Counted from the first letter of the stretch, positions 40,916 through 53,601 are shown. The stretch is DNA of 64,000 nucleotides from Allodiplogaster sudhausi (GCA_945643635.1 CALZFC010000101.1:1084501-1148500); one strand, 5' to 3'. Translations and numbers: made by a program. The notes: generated from the sequence alone by a model not told the origin.

Positions 40916-41142
40916 GAGAGGCAGAGAGAGAGAGAGGAGAGAGAGAGCTATAGGTAGAGATGGAGAGAGACCACTTTCAGCATCAGCTGACCCCCTTGCT
41001 GGAAGTCCTCCGCCAACAGTGCGGCTTCTCTGAATTGGACGACGAGACCCATGAAGCGTGGACAACTCTCTATGACGTCATTGCTAATTTGATCGAGATC
41101 TACCGAGAACAGGAGAGGAGACTCTCGTTGAGCTCCCCCTAG
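39819..41142 (+). CDS. Nematode-type globin with Ser-rich N-terminal extension
   Basis: Five exons near 39819-40130, 40225-40288, 40355-40471, 40627-40854 and 40974-41142. The first ~125 residues are Ser/Pro-rich (SSSTGSSAPLPDSPDSSD) and outside the fold. The globin fold follows: helix A/B LTKEQRDLISRTFAVLERDP, Phe CD1 in HIWPQFRAIP, distal His E7 in ELKKHASVYMTGL, proximal His F8 in IARAHIKWNIHKIH, and helix H EAWTTLYDVIANLIEIY. Both haem-coordinating His positions are therefore present. The layout and long extension match the large nematode globin family, thought to act in oxygen or redox sensing in neurons. The last intron is GA-rich and its exact boundaries (GCTA|GTCTCC and gagag|ACC) were chosen by phase. 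Confidence 0.88.
40879..40941. repeat. (GA)n tract in last globin intron
   Basis: GA on the sense strand, leaving no polypyrimidine tract before the following exon. Confidence 0.9.
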
Positions 41143-41599
41143 AATTCGTTTTCTTTTGTAATCAAGAGCATCATATCGAGCATTATAACATTGCGTCTGA
41201 AAATGAGGATATGCCAAAAGCATGAATTTGTGCGCGTGAGAAGCAAAAGGTTAATGGAGAGCTTCTCTTTAACCCCTTTCAGAGCAAACCAGGTAAATTT
41301 CTATATTAAGGGCCATCGTCTTCCTAGATGAAAAAAAATATGGTCTCGTCTCGTTCCCCTCACCATGATTAGTCATATTCTGTGCCATCAACGACAGAAA
41401 TAAACTGGCCTTACGTAGATACGCAATGCACAAAACGCTAATGTGACTTCACTGAAACCACCCAGAGTGCGCAGATGATAACAACGAGAAAGATGAAATA
41501 TCACGGAAATGGGTTACAGGAATAGCTGGTGCGCCCAACAAATTAAACGAGCACGGGATCTTGGATAGAAGTGAGGGCGAGCGAGTTACAGAGGGGATG

Positions 41600-41637
<38 letters not shown>

Positions 41638-41834
41638 ACAAATACCAACCATGTTGAGTGATCGCGCTGTTCTCGGCAAGAGTACTCCAGCCTTCCGTGT
41701 GGTTACTGAGCGACGTCTCACACTCTTCTCGTCTCTGAGTCGCTGCGAGATACTCCAAGAAGGAATCCTCCGGAGCAAGAAAAGAATAGCCACTACATCG
41801 CTTGAAGTCACTAGAATCAAGTAGGATTCGCATT
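41143..41834. other. Convergent intergenic region, globin / GANP
   Basis: Contains a (GA)n run at about 41608-41634; no gene seen. Confidence 0.6.
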
Positions 41835-44800
41835 TTACACCATAGAACGACCAAGAGGGGTCAGAAAACAAAATAATAATGATTGGAAAATATCCGACCG
41901 TTCGGAATCGTCCTTAAGTGGATTGAAAGACTCTTCCACTTCGCTCAGGTGCAGAGTTGGCTTATCGAAACGAAAGTGCCGCCGTTCCTGGCGGATTTCT
42001 GAAAGGGCCGGCAGCCAAGCCTTCCCAATGCTGAGACGGCGACTACCACTGCCTTCCGCATCCAGGAACGGCTAAATGTTATGATTTTTTGCTGACTTCA
42101 CGATTTATCGACTTAAAACAGTATATGGCTAATTTTCTACTTATGGCTAATTTTGTATAAAAAAAACCAATGAAATTAATACACATTCATCTTTTTATTT
42201 AGTTTGGATGAGTAGCTAATTATATTGCAATTCACTAGTTCTCTCTTAATTATGAGAAGAAAAAACAAAGCAACGACCTCGATGAGTTGCCTTCTCTGAA
42301 TGCGCATCCTCGTCCACACTCGCCACCACTCAAAGGCCTCCGAGGCCAGCCTTGTCCTCCGCCGTTCCATTAAGGTTATTGCGCGAATCTAGGATTTAGA
42401 AAATCTAGGTCGTAACATCGACTTCATAAGATTCATACAATTTTTGCCTCCCAAACAATAAACCCAAACAATCTTGCAAAGAAATTCGAACCTGTTTCTC
42501 GAGAGGCAATGCGTTGCCCAACCCGTCGAGGCTGCGGCGAGGTTGCTTGGGCGATGATGCCGCTATAATTTTTTTTTATAAAATACATACCATAAGTATA
42601 TAATTTATCTAGTTTATTCAATAATTGAAATTCTCTGCACGGCACCTCCATCATGAGCATCCGAGTCATCGTCCCCTTCACTTCGTGTCAAACTTCGCTT
42701 GCGTGATTTGACTTCGATCGGGGAAACTGAGTCTGGAAAAGACAAAGAAGATAATTAAAGGTTTTTATAATCGTCCCATGAAAGTAACTGACTCGCACTC
42801 CGCACGGCCAACTCGCCAAGCACTTGACGAATTCTGCGTCTCTCGAATGTGAACGTTCTCCACCTAAAGCGAATGGGATTTAAAAATTGACTTGAATTCT
42901 ACTCAATTTAGGTAAAAAGCATTAAATAAATTACTCCGGGAAAAATAATACCTCTCATAGAACTGTCGCAGCCAGAGAAGGTGAAGACGTTCCGAAAATG
43001 TTTCCAGTCCGCTCCGCACCTTAACATGCAACTTGGGGGAAGTAATAAATCTTGAGTTGTAACTTCTTCCAAGTACCAATCTGATCAAGACTGACCACAT
43101 CAACGTAGGAGCTGATCGAGTACTCCACTGCAGAAAACGTCAGGTCATCAACCTAAATACAATTATTTCTTGTCTGTAGTTTAAAAGTGCTGTAAACTAA
43201 CAGTGTGAAGGAAGTCCTTCCAGACCCTTTCCGTGAGTCGATTACTAACGGATTTTGCCTTCACAACGAGCGCTCTTCTAAAATGATCCATTTCTTATTG
43301 GTTAAGAAAAAATAAAGTTAGTTTGTTTTATTTCAACTACCTAGTTAATAATCAAAACAAAAATGATTCTTCAACTCACCGTTTCTCTTCTTCTTCTATT
43401 CTCTTAGCGGCGAGCAAAGCAGCTTCCTCTTGCTTTCTGCAAATAGTTCGCTATTTAAACAACAGCTCAAGATGAATTATTCTCAAATTTATTTAAACAG
43501 TTAAAAAAGAAACCGCCGCTCCGCATCCCTCTGAAGCTGAAGCTGCCTTTCTCTTTCAGCATTCGCTCTTTGCTGCTTCGCTTCAAGTCTCTCAGCCAGC
43601 AAACACTCCTTCGCAACAGCCCTTAACAATTATTTTCACCCTTGTCAATTCTTATTGTTTTTCGTAATTTACTATTTATTTATATTATATATTTTAAAGA
43701 ATAAAAAAACTGACAACAAATACTCATCAGCAATTCCATCGATCAAAGCCCCAGTAATGCAGTTGACCTTCTCTTCATCCAGTCTCTTCTTTTCAGCTTG
43801 TCTTTTCAACTCTTCCTCCAACAATGCGTTCTAAAGAGAAAAACTAAATTGCACAAAATACAATCGAACATATTTTCTTATCGAAACGAAGTAAGTCCTA
43901 CCTTGGCTGCAGAATCGTCCTTGTGAGCTGCAGAAACAGCTCCAGAAGGAAACAGGGGCCGCCCGGCAAAGACGACAAAAGAACCAGCAACAGCAGATTG
44001 TCCAGGCGGCTTCACGAATGAGAATGCACCTAAATAGGCTATTTTAAAGCGAGTTCTGAAAGTTTCGCATAAGTCTGCATTAATTTATATATTGAATTTT
44101 AACTAAAAAGCTCTCATAAATTAAAAACTTGTTCCCCACCAGGTTTGACTTGTGCAGGCGGTATAAATGCAGAAGTTGAGGGCACATTCTCCTGTTCGTT
44201 AACTGAAATTCGAATGCATTGAGACATTGTGGACAAAAAATAGGTTTCTTATAGTATGTTTTGTTTCCTTCCTGATCAGATTTAACGACATTCACGATCA
44301 AATGTCATAATAGTGACAGGTGAGATAGTCAAATTGGTAAAGGCAAGAATAACCCGGCTGCTAACCATTGCTCGCATGACCGATCGCGTCCTTGCCAAGA
44401 CATTCCGCGAGAACGGGATCCTTGGTGTAACGACCGGAGGAGTCAAAAGAGTCAATTGGATCTCTGATGGCAGAGGGAGAGGAGTGGCGTTGGCGGGGCA
44501 GGCCACCACGCAGCAGCTCAAATCATATTTGAAGAAGAACTCTGTCTCTCACTCCCCTTCCTTCTCTCGCGTTCTCTCTCTCTTTATGCAAAGAAGAACT
44601 CTGTCTCTCACTCCCCTTCCTTCTCTCGCGTTCTCTCTCTCTTTATGCAAAGAAGAACTCTGTCTCTCACCCCCCTTCCTTCTCTCGCGTTCTCTCTCTC
44701 TTTATGCAAAGAAGAACTCTGTCTCTCACTCCCCTTCCTTCTCTCGCGTTCTCTCTCTCTTTATGCAAAGAAGAACTCTGTCTCTCACTCCCCTTCCTTC

Positions 44801-47800
44801 TCTCGCGTTCTCTCTTTCTCTTTATGCAAAGAAGAACTCTGTCTCTCACTCCCCTTCCTTCTCTCGCGTTCTCTCTCTCTTTATGCAAAGAAGAACTCTG
44901 TCTCTCACTCCCCTTCCTTCTCTCGCGTTCTCTCTCTCTTTATGCAAAGAAGAACTCTGTCTCTCACTCCCCTTCCTTCTCTCGCGTTCTCTCTCTCTTT
45001 ATGCAACCTTTTTTGTACTACAAAACTATAATTAAAGGCGCCAATGTAAGAGAACTCCTTCAATCTCCATTCCAGAAAAAAATTCTAACCTCCGAATTAG
45101 AGATTCCCTGTCGTTTCAGGTCGATCCATGTAACAGAAGTAGGCGGACTTTCCATGTTCACTTCGAGGAAGTCACTAAAGACCGAAAGGGTTGACACTTG
45201 TTAACCCAAAACTCGTATGGAACAAATATCTCACAAATTTCTTTTAAATTTTTGGTATTTGTAGCGCTTTCAATGTATTAAATCTCACTTAAACAAAATA
45301 TACAGTAAAAAACTATAGATGAATTATTAACCGATTAAGTTGCAGCAGCGATGGATCTCCATCCGCTGTTATAATGCCGACTTCCCTAGCAGCTTTGATC
45401 AATTCTTCCGCGTCATTGTAGCCGAGATTCTAATAAAATTCAGCTAGTCAATTCAAAGAAAGATTCTCAGATAGTCAAGGAACTTTTCTAAAAGATGCTT
45501 TCAACGACCTTGCATGCGATCTGAACAGGAAAGAGTGCTCCCCGTTGGTACGCGGCGCACATTGTAGTCCAGGCGCCGCTCCGCACCTAAAAAAATCAAA
45601 CCCAATTGTTCAACAAAATCAAACCCAATAGTTCAACAAAATCAAACCCAATAGTTCAACAAAATCAAACCCAATTGTTCAACAAAATCAAACCCAATTG
45701 TTCAACAAAACAAATTAGACAATAGGACACCTCTAATGACAAAATTAAAAGTAATACCACAATCATATAATGCAAGAGGACTTTTCACAAGAAGGAAAAA
45801 GGAGAACCTGGAGAAAGAAGCGGTGAACAATGGCGCATTGCATAAAAGTCGCCTCTTGACGAAGCAGCCGGAAGAATCGGACAAAGTTGTTCGTCTGCAA
45901 ATGATCACAACGTAGAACAGAGAGAATTGAGATATAAGGAGGCTGATAGCTGGACGAGGATATAAAAGTCAGGAGAGATGTAAAAGAGGTAGAGAAACAG
46001 AGGAGGCAAAAAAGAAAGCCAGAAAAAAGCAAGAGCGAGTCAAGATGTTCAACCTGAACAGCAGAAACAAGTCGAAGAGCGAGGCAGACTGCAGGCGACT
46101 CTCGAACAACTTGGCGGTACTTCAGCACCTTAAATAGATGAACTGTCATATCAGGAAGAACATGAAATATTGTGCAATACACCGACGAGGCAGAGAGAGA
46201 GAGAGAGAGATAGAAAGAGAGAGAGAGAGAGGAGAAATCCCTCAGTGACTAGTATTAAAAAATCATGCCAGAATCATAACAGTAACGTCATTTTTAATGC
46301 TGACAACTGGCCCAACAGTAAAGCTCACACAGCAGCATTGAGCGACGATATTTCTATTCTTCTTACCTGGCGCAGAATGTTAGAATCGTTCATGTGCAGC
46401 ATTACATCGTACGCTCGAAACTCAGACTCCGAATCGCAGAAAATACCCTAAAATTCTTACTCTTACGCATCAACTCAATTAAGACAATTCGTTACTCCAA
46501 GAGTAAAATGACATCTTTAATTGTTTGGCAGCGGAAACCTTCTTCTCGAGGTCCTCATAGAGATGCCGAAGGGTTTGGAGGCTCTTGCCCATGTTTTCCG
46601 TGTTCATTCTCTGATCAAACTCAGCCACGTCCAGAGTGCAGAGAGCGTAGCCAACGAAGATGTGAAAGCGGGTGCAGCTGAATTCGTTTAAAGTTTATTC
46701 AAGAAGGAAAGAAGTCCCACAAACAAAAAAGAGCAAAACTTCCTTCTTGATATAATAGCTGATACCATATCGTTTATGATGTGGCGACTATGGGAAGAAG
46801 GAGTTTTCCTGACTTGATAGATACCGTAACCACTGACACTTCAACCAGCGAGACTGCCGTCGTGTCACTGAGCATCTGCTGAGTCAGCTCCTTGCGAATG
46901 GCGCGCGTGCGACTCCAGAGGAAATCATACCAGGCGGCCGCTTCGTGGACTGCTGGCATTGCATCGGCGATCTTAATTTTGTCTACATTTTAACGACACT
47001 TACTCTAATTCAAGGAAAAGGGTTAGGAACTCTTTCCAGTTAAAAAAAGGTGAGACTTAGGGGGTAAAAAACCTGAGTAAGGAGATACTCCATTGTGACG
47101 ACAAGTTGACGGCCGGGACGCAATTCGTGTGCCAAGGGCTCTTCTTGATCAGCTGCACTCCGTGCGTACTCTTTCACAGTTTTCCTGGAAGATGAAGAGA
47201 AAAATTCCAAGAGATGCTATGCTATTGCTTGCTTCATGTGAAAGAGGATAGGAAGGTGAATAATCCGTGTTATGGAATGAGTTACACATCTACTTTGCGT
47301 TTGCCGCTTTTTTGGCTGGCGATCATATGAAGTTAGAACCTCGCAAAAAAAGAAAGAAAATTATACTTAAAAAGTGGGGAAAAGCTTGCGAACACTGCGT
47401 AAAAATATGAATTGGCAATAATAATACTATCCTAACTTGTAGATTTGACCTACAACCTACATAGGTTGGTTAGATAAAGCATTTCAGCATCGTATATATT
47501 ATTTCGATGCAAATCAAGGATATTGTATTGTTTGTAAGGAAATTGGGAAAAGAAAAAGAAAGAGACAAGTCTGAACCTCGGCTGCATAACTCCGCGCTCG
47601 TCGCACTCAAAGGCGGAGAGTCTCTTCTGAACGACTCTGACATATCTCTCCTTCTCCGGACACATGTCTGGACACGTTGCTTCCTTCTTCGATCTCACAC
47701 CGCCCTCCAGCTGCAATTAGATATCGTTTGTTTATATCTGTAAATACGTGAGCATATCTACTGTGCTTTTTTAAGTACAATATTGCAAACAAGACAAAAG

Positions 47801-49195
47801 ATGAGCAAACATAAAGTCAAGAAAGTGAAATAAGTAAAGAAAAGACAAACTAACTTCGCGCAGCCTACACATGAGTTTATCCCGCTCATCCAGCAGCTGA
47901 TAACGGTCAAAGTCGACGGGGCAGTGTCTGCCATGCAGGGCGCGCAGGGATCGAAGCACCTCAGCTCTCAAGAATTCACAATTCAATAATTAATCTTTGG
48001 GGTTACAGGGTAAGAAAAGCCTTCAATAGTATAAAGTATTTAGAGTAAACATTGAACCAATCAGATACGGCAAAATTCAAAGATAATAATAATTTTACAC
48101 AAGCCCAAAAATCGATACCGTGTTCGAAGTGAGCCCGTGTTGATAGGAGCGATGGTTCTTGCCTGCGTGGGAAGTTGACTGTGCAACGAAGGAGGAAGCG
48201 GGGGGTTTGCAGCAACCAACGGTAAGGCCTCCCTTCGCAGGGGCAGTTCTTTCCGATTCTCAATCGTTCTAGAATGACAGGACAATTTAAGCCGCAATTC
48301 ATGAAGTTAGAAACAAATAGAAATGAAGTTGGAAACAAACTGTACTACTATTGAGTTTCTTTTTAAAAAATAAATGAACTGGTCGAACCTCATCAGCCCT
48401 GTACCAGGAAGAGCCGCAGGATGCTCTTGCTTTAGAGCCTTAAACCAACCAGTTGCACCTTTCAATACACAACTAAAATTAAACTTTTAAAAAACCTGAT
48501 TTTGCTCGGAATCATCGGCATTATTAGACTCAGAAGTTGAACGGCGAACAACCTCAAGAGAACAGTAAGATATAGTGATCACATACACGATAATTAAATT
48601 GTTTCTCTAAATCATATATTAGCCATGCTCAAACCTGCTTCGCTTTCTTCACAACTGCTGTGGTCCTCTTCAAAGAAAATGGATTCTTTGAAAAGACTCC
48701 AGGCGCCTTGCTGGCGAGCGTTGGTCTGGTGACGTTTGATAGTCGCGGACGAGCTTCGGTGGGCGGAGCGACAAGGCTTCCATCTAAAAGATAGACTGAT
48801 TATAAGCGGCCCGTAGTAGTACAACACATACAAGAAACCCTGGAAATGAAACAGGATATTCAGATGAAGTGTTCATCTTTATAGAAGAAAAAAAGAAAAT
48901 GATGCTCATAAAATAGTACATAAAAATGCAAAATAAAAGCAGTAAAACGAACCGGGCCCTCTACGCAACGCGAAAACGTTCCTCCGCCTTTCCGGAGCAC
49001 CATTTGGATCATCCAGATCCTATATCAACTTGAGATTAAAGAGCTCGCCGAATCAGAACAACAAACAGCATAAGAAAGTGTCTCCCGCTGATGGCGGCGC
49101 GGAGGATTGGAAGATGAGGAAGGTGAGTTGAAAGAGCCGGGCGCAGCTCCGTCACGTCGTTTGAAACTATCAGGCACCTTGAAGTTGAATGCCAT
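41835..49195 (-). CDS. MCM3AP: GANP / SAC3-type mRNA-export scaffold (TREX-2)
   Basis: More than twenty short exons on the minus strand. The N-terminus [20 protein letters not shown] leads into a Ser/Pro-rich region ([17 protein letters not shown]). The SAC3 domain begins [20 protein letters not shown] and continues through [44 protein letters not shown] and [16 protein letters not shown]. After it come a linker, a long charged coiled coil ([36 protein letters not shown]) and a C-terminal region with Trp-rich helices ([16 protein letters not shown]). In animals GANP scaffolds the TREX-2 complex that moves mRNP to nuclear pores. The SAC3 core is firm; boundaries of the smaller linker exons are approximate. 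Introns hold a 59-bp minisatellite and a 24-bp tandem repeat. Start at 49195; an in-frame ATG at 49213 is possible. Confidence 0.88.
44531..45005. repeat. 59-bp minisatellite, eight copies
   Basis: The unit starts GAAGAACTCTGTCTCTCACT and recurs at 59-bp spacing (one spacing is 61 bp). It lies in a GANP intron. Because 59 is not a multiple of three and the unit has no stop in any plus-strand frame, all three frames stay open and mimic Ser/Leu-rich proteins. Confidence 0.97.
45594..45712. repeat. 24-bp tandem repeat, about five copies
   Basis: Unit AAAATCAAACCCAATTGTTC plus AACA, with an A/T variant (AATTG or AATAG) in the copies. In a GANP intron. Confidence 0.95.
46191..46231. repeat. (GA)n tract in GANP intron
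   Basis: GA run with one GATAGAAAG interruption. Confidence 0.9.
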
Positions 49196-49546
49196 GAGGG
49201 AAAGCCCCTGCATAGCATCCCTTTAGCACTGACTCGCCGCAATTTACGCATAAACCATGAGAAGAAAGATTTGTAACGTTATGCATAAGTATATGGGAAA
49301 TAGTGAAATAATATCTCAAAAAAATGTCCAAAAGTTCAAACGCCGCAAACAATTTCAGTGTGCCTTGCACAATAACCGAAACTATAGTGCACTTTTATTG
49401 TATTTTAAACTAAGTACACTCCTCACACCACGGAGTATTATGTACGTTTTCTCTACATTACTCACAATTCTTCAGCTTCTTTTTTCATCGAGTAGTTATT
49501 TTCTTGTAGCTGACTTCGCCCTTTTTCAGGCCGTCTTGGGCGCCGA
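49196..49546. promoter_or_regulatory. Divergent promoter region, GANP / tafazzin
   Basis: 351 bp between two opposite start codons. An acceptor-like TTTTTCAG at 49522-49529 lies 17 bp upstream of the tafazzin ATG, compatible with spliced-leader addition or a short 5' intron. Confidence 0.55.
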
Positions 49547-51457
49547 ATGACCGGCAGTTTGAATGACAGGTCAGCTGCTGCCAGTGGCTTCCGCTTCCCA
49601 TGGCCCTTCCCGAGTGGCAAGCCTGGCGCGCTCTACACAGCCAAGTCCTATGTGATGATGTCCTGCGTCGCTCTCCTCTCGAAGATCATGTTCATGCGAG
49701 GTAGGTCAGAGGCTGTGTCTTGTTCCTTTTCTTTTGTGAATTTGTAAATTACATATTGTTGTTGGTAATCTCACAATTTACTTTAATTTTTTCAGGCGCA
49801 AACAAGATGGTAGTGAAGAATAAAGAGCGACTTCTGAGTGTGATAAATGATCGAAGTCGTCCTCTCATCACAGTCTCCAATCACAGATGCAACATCGATG
49901 ACCCGCTCATGTGGTGTGCGTTTTTGCTAAAGCCAGATCGCGGGTTAATATGGAAAGTGGAGCGTGATTTCCAGTTTTTTTTTCATTCTTGAAGGGAAAG
50001 CTAGAAATTAATTGTTGGGCTGCATATAATTTCGATTACATTAATTGAACACGTATATGGGTCGTTTGACCCGAAGCTTTGTTGATCTAACATAATTTTC
50101 TTTAACTTACCACCAACTAATTAAAGACAACGCTTTTCTTTTTTTGCTTAACCTTGCGCCTTTAATGTTGCCGGTCGCTGCAACAAGCAACTAGAGATAA
50201 TGAGTCAGCATTTCGATAATTGCCATTCTTATGAAAAATTTTGCAAACTATTATCGAAATTATCACGAATAAGTTAAAACAAGCAACAATGAAAACAATG
50301 ACTTTTCATCTGATATTTTTGAATGCATGGTCAGCTTTTCAGCTATGCTGTCTCTCGGCGAGTTCTGGAGAAACATCGATCGACAACGCTACATTCTTGC
50401 CGCGCACGACATTTGTTTCACGAAGCAGCTTCACACGACGTTAGCCAGCTTCTGGAAATACTTTCTATTTGTCGTTCACTGCCAGCAAACTAACGGTGGT
50501 GTTTTCACTTTACATCTATCGTTGTTCCTGCTATATTATTTCAATATTTATTATTTAGTTTCTTCTCGCTCGGCCGTTGTGTGCCGTGTGTTCGTGGTGC
50601 TGGAGTGAACCAGCCCGGCATGGACTACTGTCTGGACCGCCTGAATGACAACCAGTGGATGCACGTCTTCCCCGAGGGTCGCGTTCTTACCGACCCTATA
50701 AGGTTTCTCGCGAGATTACGATTCGCTTATTTGTTTAATCAGGACACGGTTAATAGTTATTCCTCGTACACATTTATAATATATTAAATAAAATTTCATT
50801 GTCTGTTATCGCTGTGCCCCTTCTCATCCCACCCCTCTTCCAGACTGAAGTGGGGAGTCGGCAGGCTAATCATGGAGTGCAAGCGAGCTCCCGTCCTTCT
50901 TCCCATCTGGATCGATGGAATGCAGCACGTGTGGCCTACATTCAAGCCGTATTACCCTCGTTTTGGCAAGGTTCATTGGAAGCCTTTCTCATCCAATTAT
51001 CAGCTATCTACATTCTCTTTAGCCATAGAGATTCCATAACTCGTTGATAATTTACTGCATATGTTCTAATAGCAACATGCTATAAACCATTGTTTATTTC
51101 AGACAGTCGAGGTTCAGATAGGAGAGCCAATTGACACCACCTCCATTATTGCAGAGGTTGGCAGTTATACAATCTGTAAATAAGCTGGGCATCACAGTCA
51201 TTATTTTTAATCTACATTTATTCCTCTAATAAATGCATATTCGTCTGAAGTAATTAGGCCTGTTAGTTTCATAGTTTTATTAATCTCTCTCTGTATTGCA
51301 GATTCGCTCGGATGACGACCTCATGACGAGGAAGAAAATCACGGACTCTGTGCAAAAAGCGCTCTTTCAACTCGGAGAGAAGTCAGGGAAGCTTCCCGCG
51401 GGGACATTAGAAGCTATTGAAAGGGACGACGAGAGCAGGTCGATCTTCTACAAATAG
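49547..51457 (+). CDS. TAFAZZIN: Tafazzin, cardiolipin transacylase
   Basis: Seven exons near 49547-49700, 49798-49917, about 50341-50438, 50559-50702, 50845-50970, 51104-51158, 51302-51457; about 283 aa, the usual size. The acyltransferase HX4D box reads [13 protein letters not shown]. Downstream blocks are [40 protein letters not shown], the FPEG motif in [11 protein letters not shown], and [21 protein letters not shown] hydrophobic segment near the start ([16 protein letters not shown]) fits the membrane anchor. The known role is acyl-chain remodelling of cardiolipin on mitochondrial membranes (Barth syndrome gene in humans). No missing key residue seen. Confidence 0.95.
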
Positions 51458-52030
51458 GAAGCAATTTGAGATCTCGATTGTTTTATTGTTAGCTCGTTAT
51501 TTTCGCTGAATTTTAAATAATAATTTAGCTTCATATATTTGTAAATTTGTTTCTGGTAAGTTGTATTAGGTGTTTAGATTGAAGTCTAGTGTAGAAAGTG
51601 ACAGACATGTCATGTAGAAGACGCTGTAATTTGGTTGGCCTTTTTAAGCGGGTGAAGATATTGTTTTCCTTCGTGCTAATCACTGCAGCGTCGAAGCAAC
51701 AAGGAATGAAAAGACGGGGGAGAGGGGCGAGGATCTTAGCGTGGAAATGCCTTTATGCCCCAAGGAGCGGAGCGGATGGCAAGCAGCATGTTTTCTCTGA
51801 GGCCTTCTCTTCTGTCGGGAAGGTGTAAGATGAAAAGACGGAAGAAGAAGAAGAAAATGATCAGCAGTGGCCGAGGGAAGGAGAGGAGGGGAGTGTGATG
51901 GGAAGAGAGAGAGAGGAGGGGGAGGAGTGCCATGAAGAGGAGGAGGAGAATGCAGTAGAAGAGACAGACTAACAAAGTCGACTCCACCTTGCTCTGCCCA
52001 GCCTGTTCCTCATCCGTGCCGTCCCAAGTC
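51458..52030. other. Intergenic between tafazzin and micropeptide gene
   Basis: Contains a purine-rich stretch at about 51840-51970. A plus-strand frame at 51598-51828 has no recognisable content. Confidence 0.55.
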
Positions 52031-52694
52031 ATGGCTACCTCTCGCAAGCAGTCCATTGTCGAAGTTGCGGAGCAACACTTTGATAAGGTTTGATGCTGTG
52101 GATAGCTTCCTTGGTTCCTCTGGAACCACATTGGAATATCACTTGATTCTTCCTCCGATTTGTATTACACTCATTTGTAGTTGGCTGTTATTCCGCCCCT
52201 TTCGCCTGAGCTATGGAGAAGGCCTCTGCGGGCATTATTTCCGCGAAATCATAATGCAGCACGAATCAGAACGAATGTTTGCAGCTAAAAGTTATTGAGA
52301 AACTATTCTATCGCATTTGAAATTCCTGGAATAAAGGAGAAGTTGAGTTGCTGGAGAGTGGTAAATGTACGCAATACGTGATCGTTAACCAGTAGAGCTC
52401 TTGACTGTTGTTTCTATCTCATCTTACTCTGTGCCTTTCGTATTCCCTTTCTGTAGTCTCCCTCTTTCGCTCTCCCACTCTCTCATTTCTCTCTCTAAAA
52501 CTCTCTCTCCCTTCCAATCACCTACTTCTTCTTTTTCTCTAAGTCTCTCGCATTTCCTTATCTCTGTTGATGTGCAATGCTTGCAGAACACGATCATCTT
52601 GTTCGTGAACGTGCTGATTCTGATCATCCTGGTCGGCCTCCTCTACATGGTCGCGACTTCTGCGATGGCCGCGGGTGGTAAAGACGAGAACTAG
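52031..52694 (+). CDS. Single-pass membrane micropeptide, 54 aa
   Basis: Two exons, 52031-52087 and 52587-52694, phase 0, total 165 nt. The cytosolic-looking start MATSRKQSIVEVAEQHFDK leads into one strong helix (NTIILFVNVLILIILVGLLY) and a short tail ending G-G-K-D-E-N. The splice sites are GATAAG|gtttga and ttgcag|AACACG, and the exon junction falls exactly before the helix. The shape (short polar N-terminus with Arg/Lys/Ser, one Ile/Leu-rich helix) resembles small membrane regulators such as SERCA-binding micropeptides, but no sequence match to a named one is claimed. The 500-bp intron is CT-rich near its end. Confidence 0.7.
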
Positions 52695-53558
52695 AGCGAG
52701 TCCGTCCACTTCTAATCAATCTTTGTCAGCAATATCTTTGCTTCATCTCCTTCTCATTTCCGCCTTTGTTGTAACATTTCATAAAACAAACCGTATTTTC
52801 TCCTTTGCATACCATGATTTTTCCCTAAGAAAAAGAGTATACAATTACAAGTAGCGTTGTTTTATTGTAAGCTCTGCTGCTCCTTCGAGATTGCTTGCGT
52901 AGCCCGGGTGTTCATGGCCTCTGAGATCTCTCAAGTGTCTCTCCGTCTCATGAAATGCGTGCTCAGCCATGATCCCTCAGTGCAAACAAAGTGTTCTTCA
53001 TTGACCTCACTAACCGTCTCTGACTTAGCCATTTCAACTTCGCCGGCTTCTCCTCTAGAGTATTTGCACCGATTTCAACTTTTTCCCCTCCGTTCGGTCG
53101 GGCTTAAACTTTTTTTTTCGAGGTCACCCTCTCTCTCTCTGTATCTCTCTTCTCTCCTCTCTCTCTCTCTCTCTTGCTGTAACAGAAGGCTTTTCAGACT
53201 AGTCAAGTGATATTTTGCGTTGGTCACAAAATTCTAGCCAACTTCAATCGAAGGTACACAGCTGTTCACATTTCACGTGCTTTTACAAGCAGGAAAACAA
53301 ACAAAAAAGCCTCAGGCGCGCATGTTTCCTTGCTGATCTGATTCTTCTAGATTCTTACCGCGTCCAACATCCTGATCAGTGCTTTTCTATAATTAATTTA
53401 ATCACACTGTACATCATCATATTCATAACTTGTTGATCGGTATGAAAGAGCAGGTAAATATCACAAGAAAAGAATGGAATGTTTCAAAATCAAAAATTGC
53501 TGGTAACTCAGTGATCGCTCTTGATAGGCTATCTCGTTCTAAAGAGCGAAAGAGATAC

Positions 53559-53601
<43 letters not shown>

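Noticed and set aside
41561..41824. 87-codon plus-strand frame after the globin gene
   Set aside because: Starts in a (GA)n run; no motif and no splice partners.
44313..45035. 240-codon plus-strand frame with a basic start (K-A-R-I-T-R-L-L) that vaguely recalls a histone-like segment
   Set aside because: Its first part is antisense to a GANP exon that reads well on the minus strand, and the rest is the 59-bp minisatellite.
52857..53210. 117-codon plus-strand frame
   Set aside because: Ends in CT-repeat translation; no recognisable content or neighbours.
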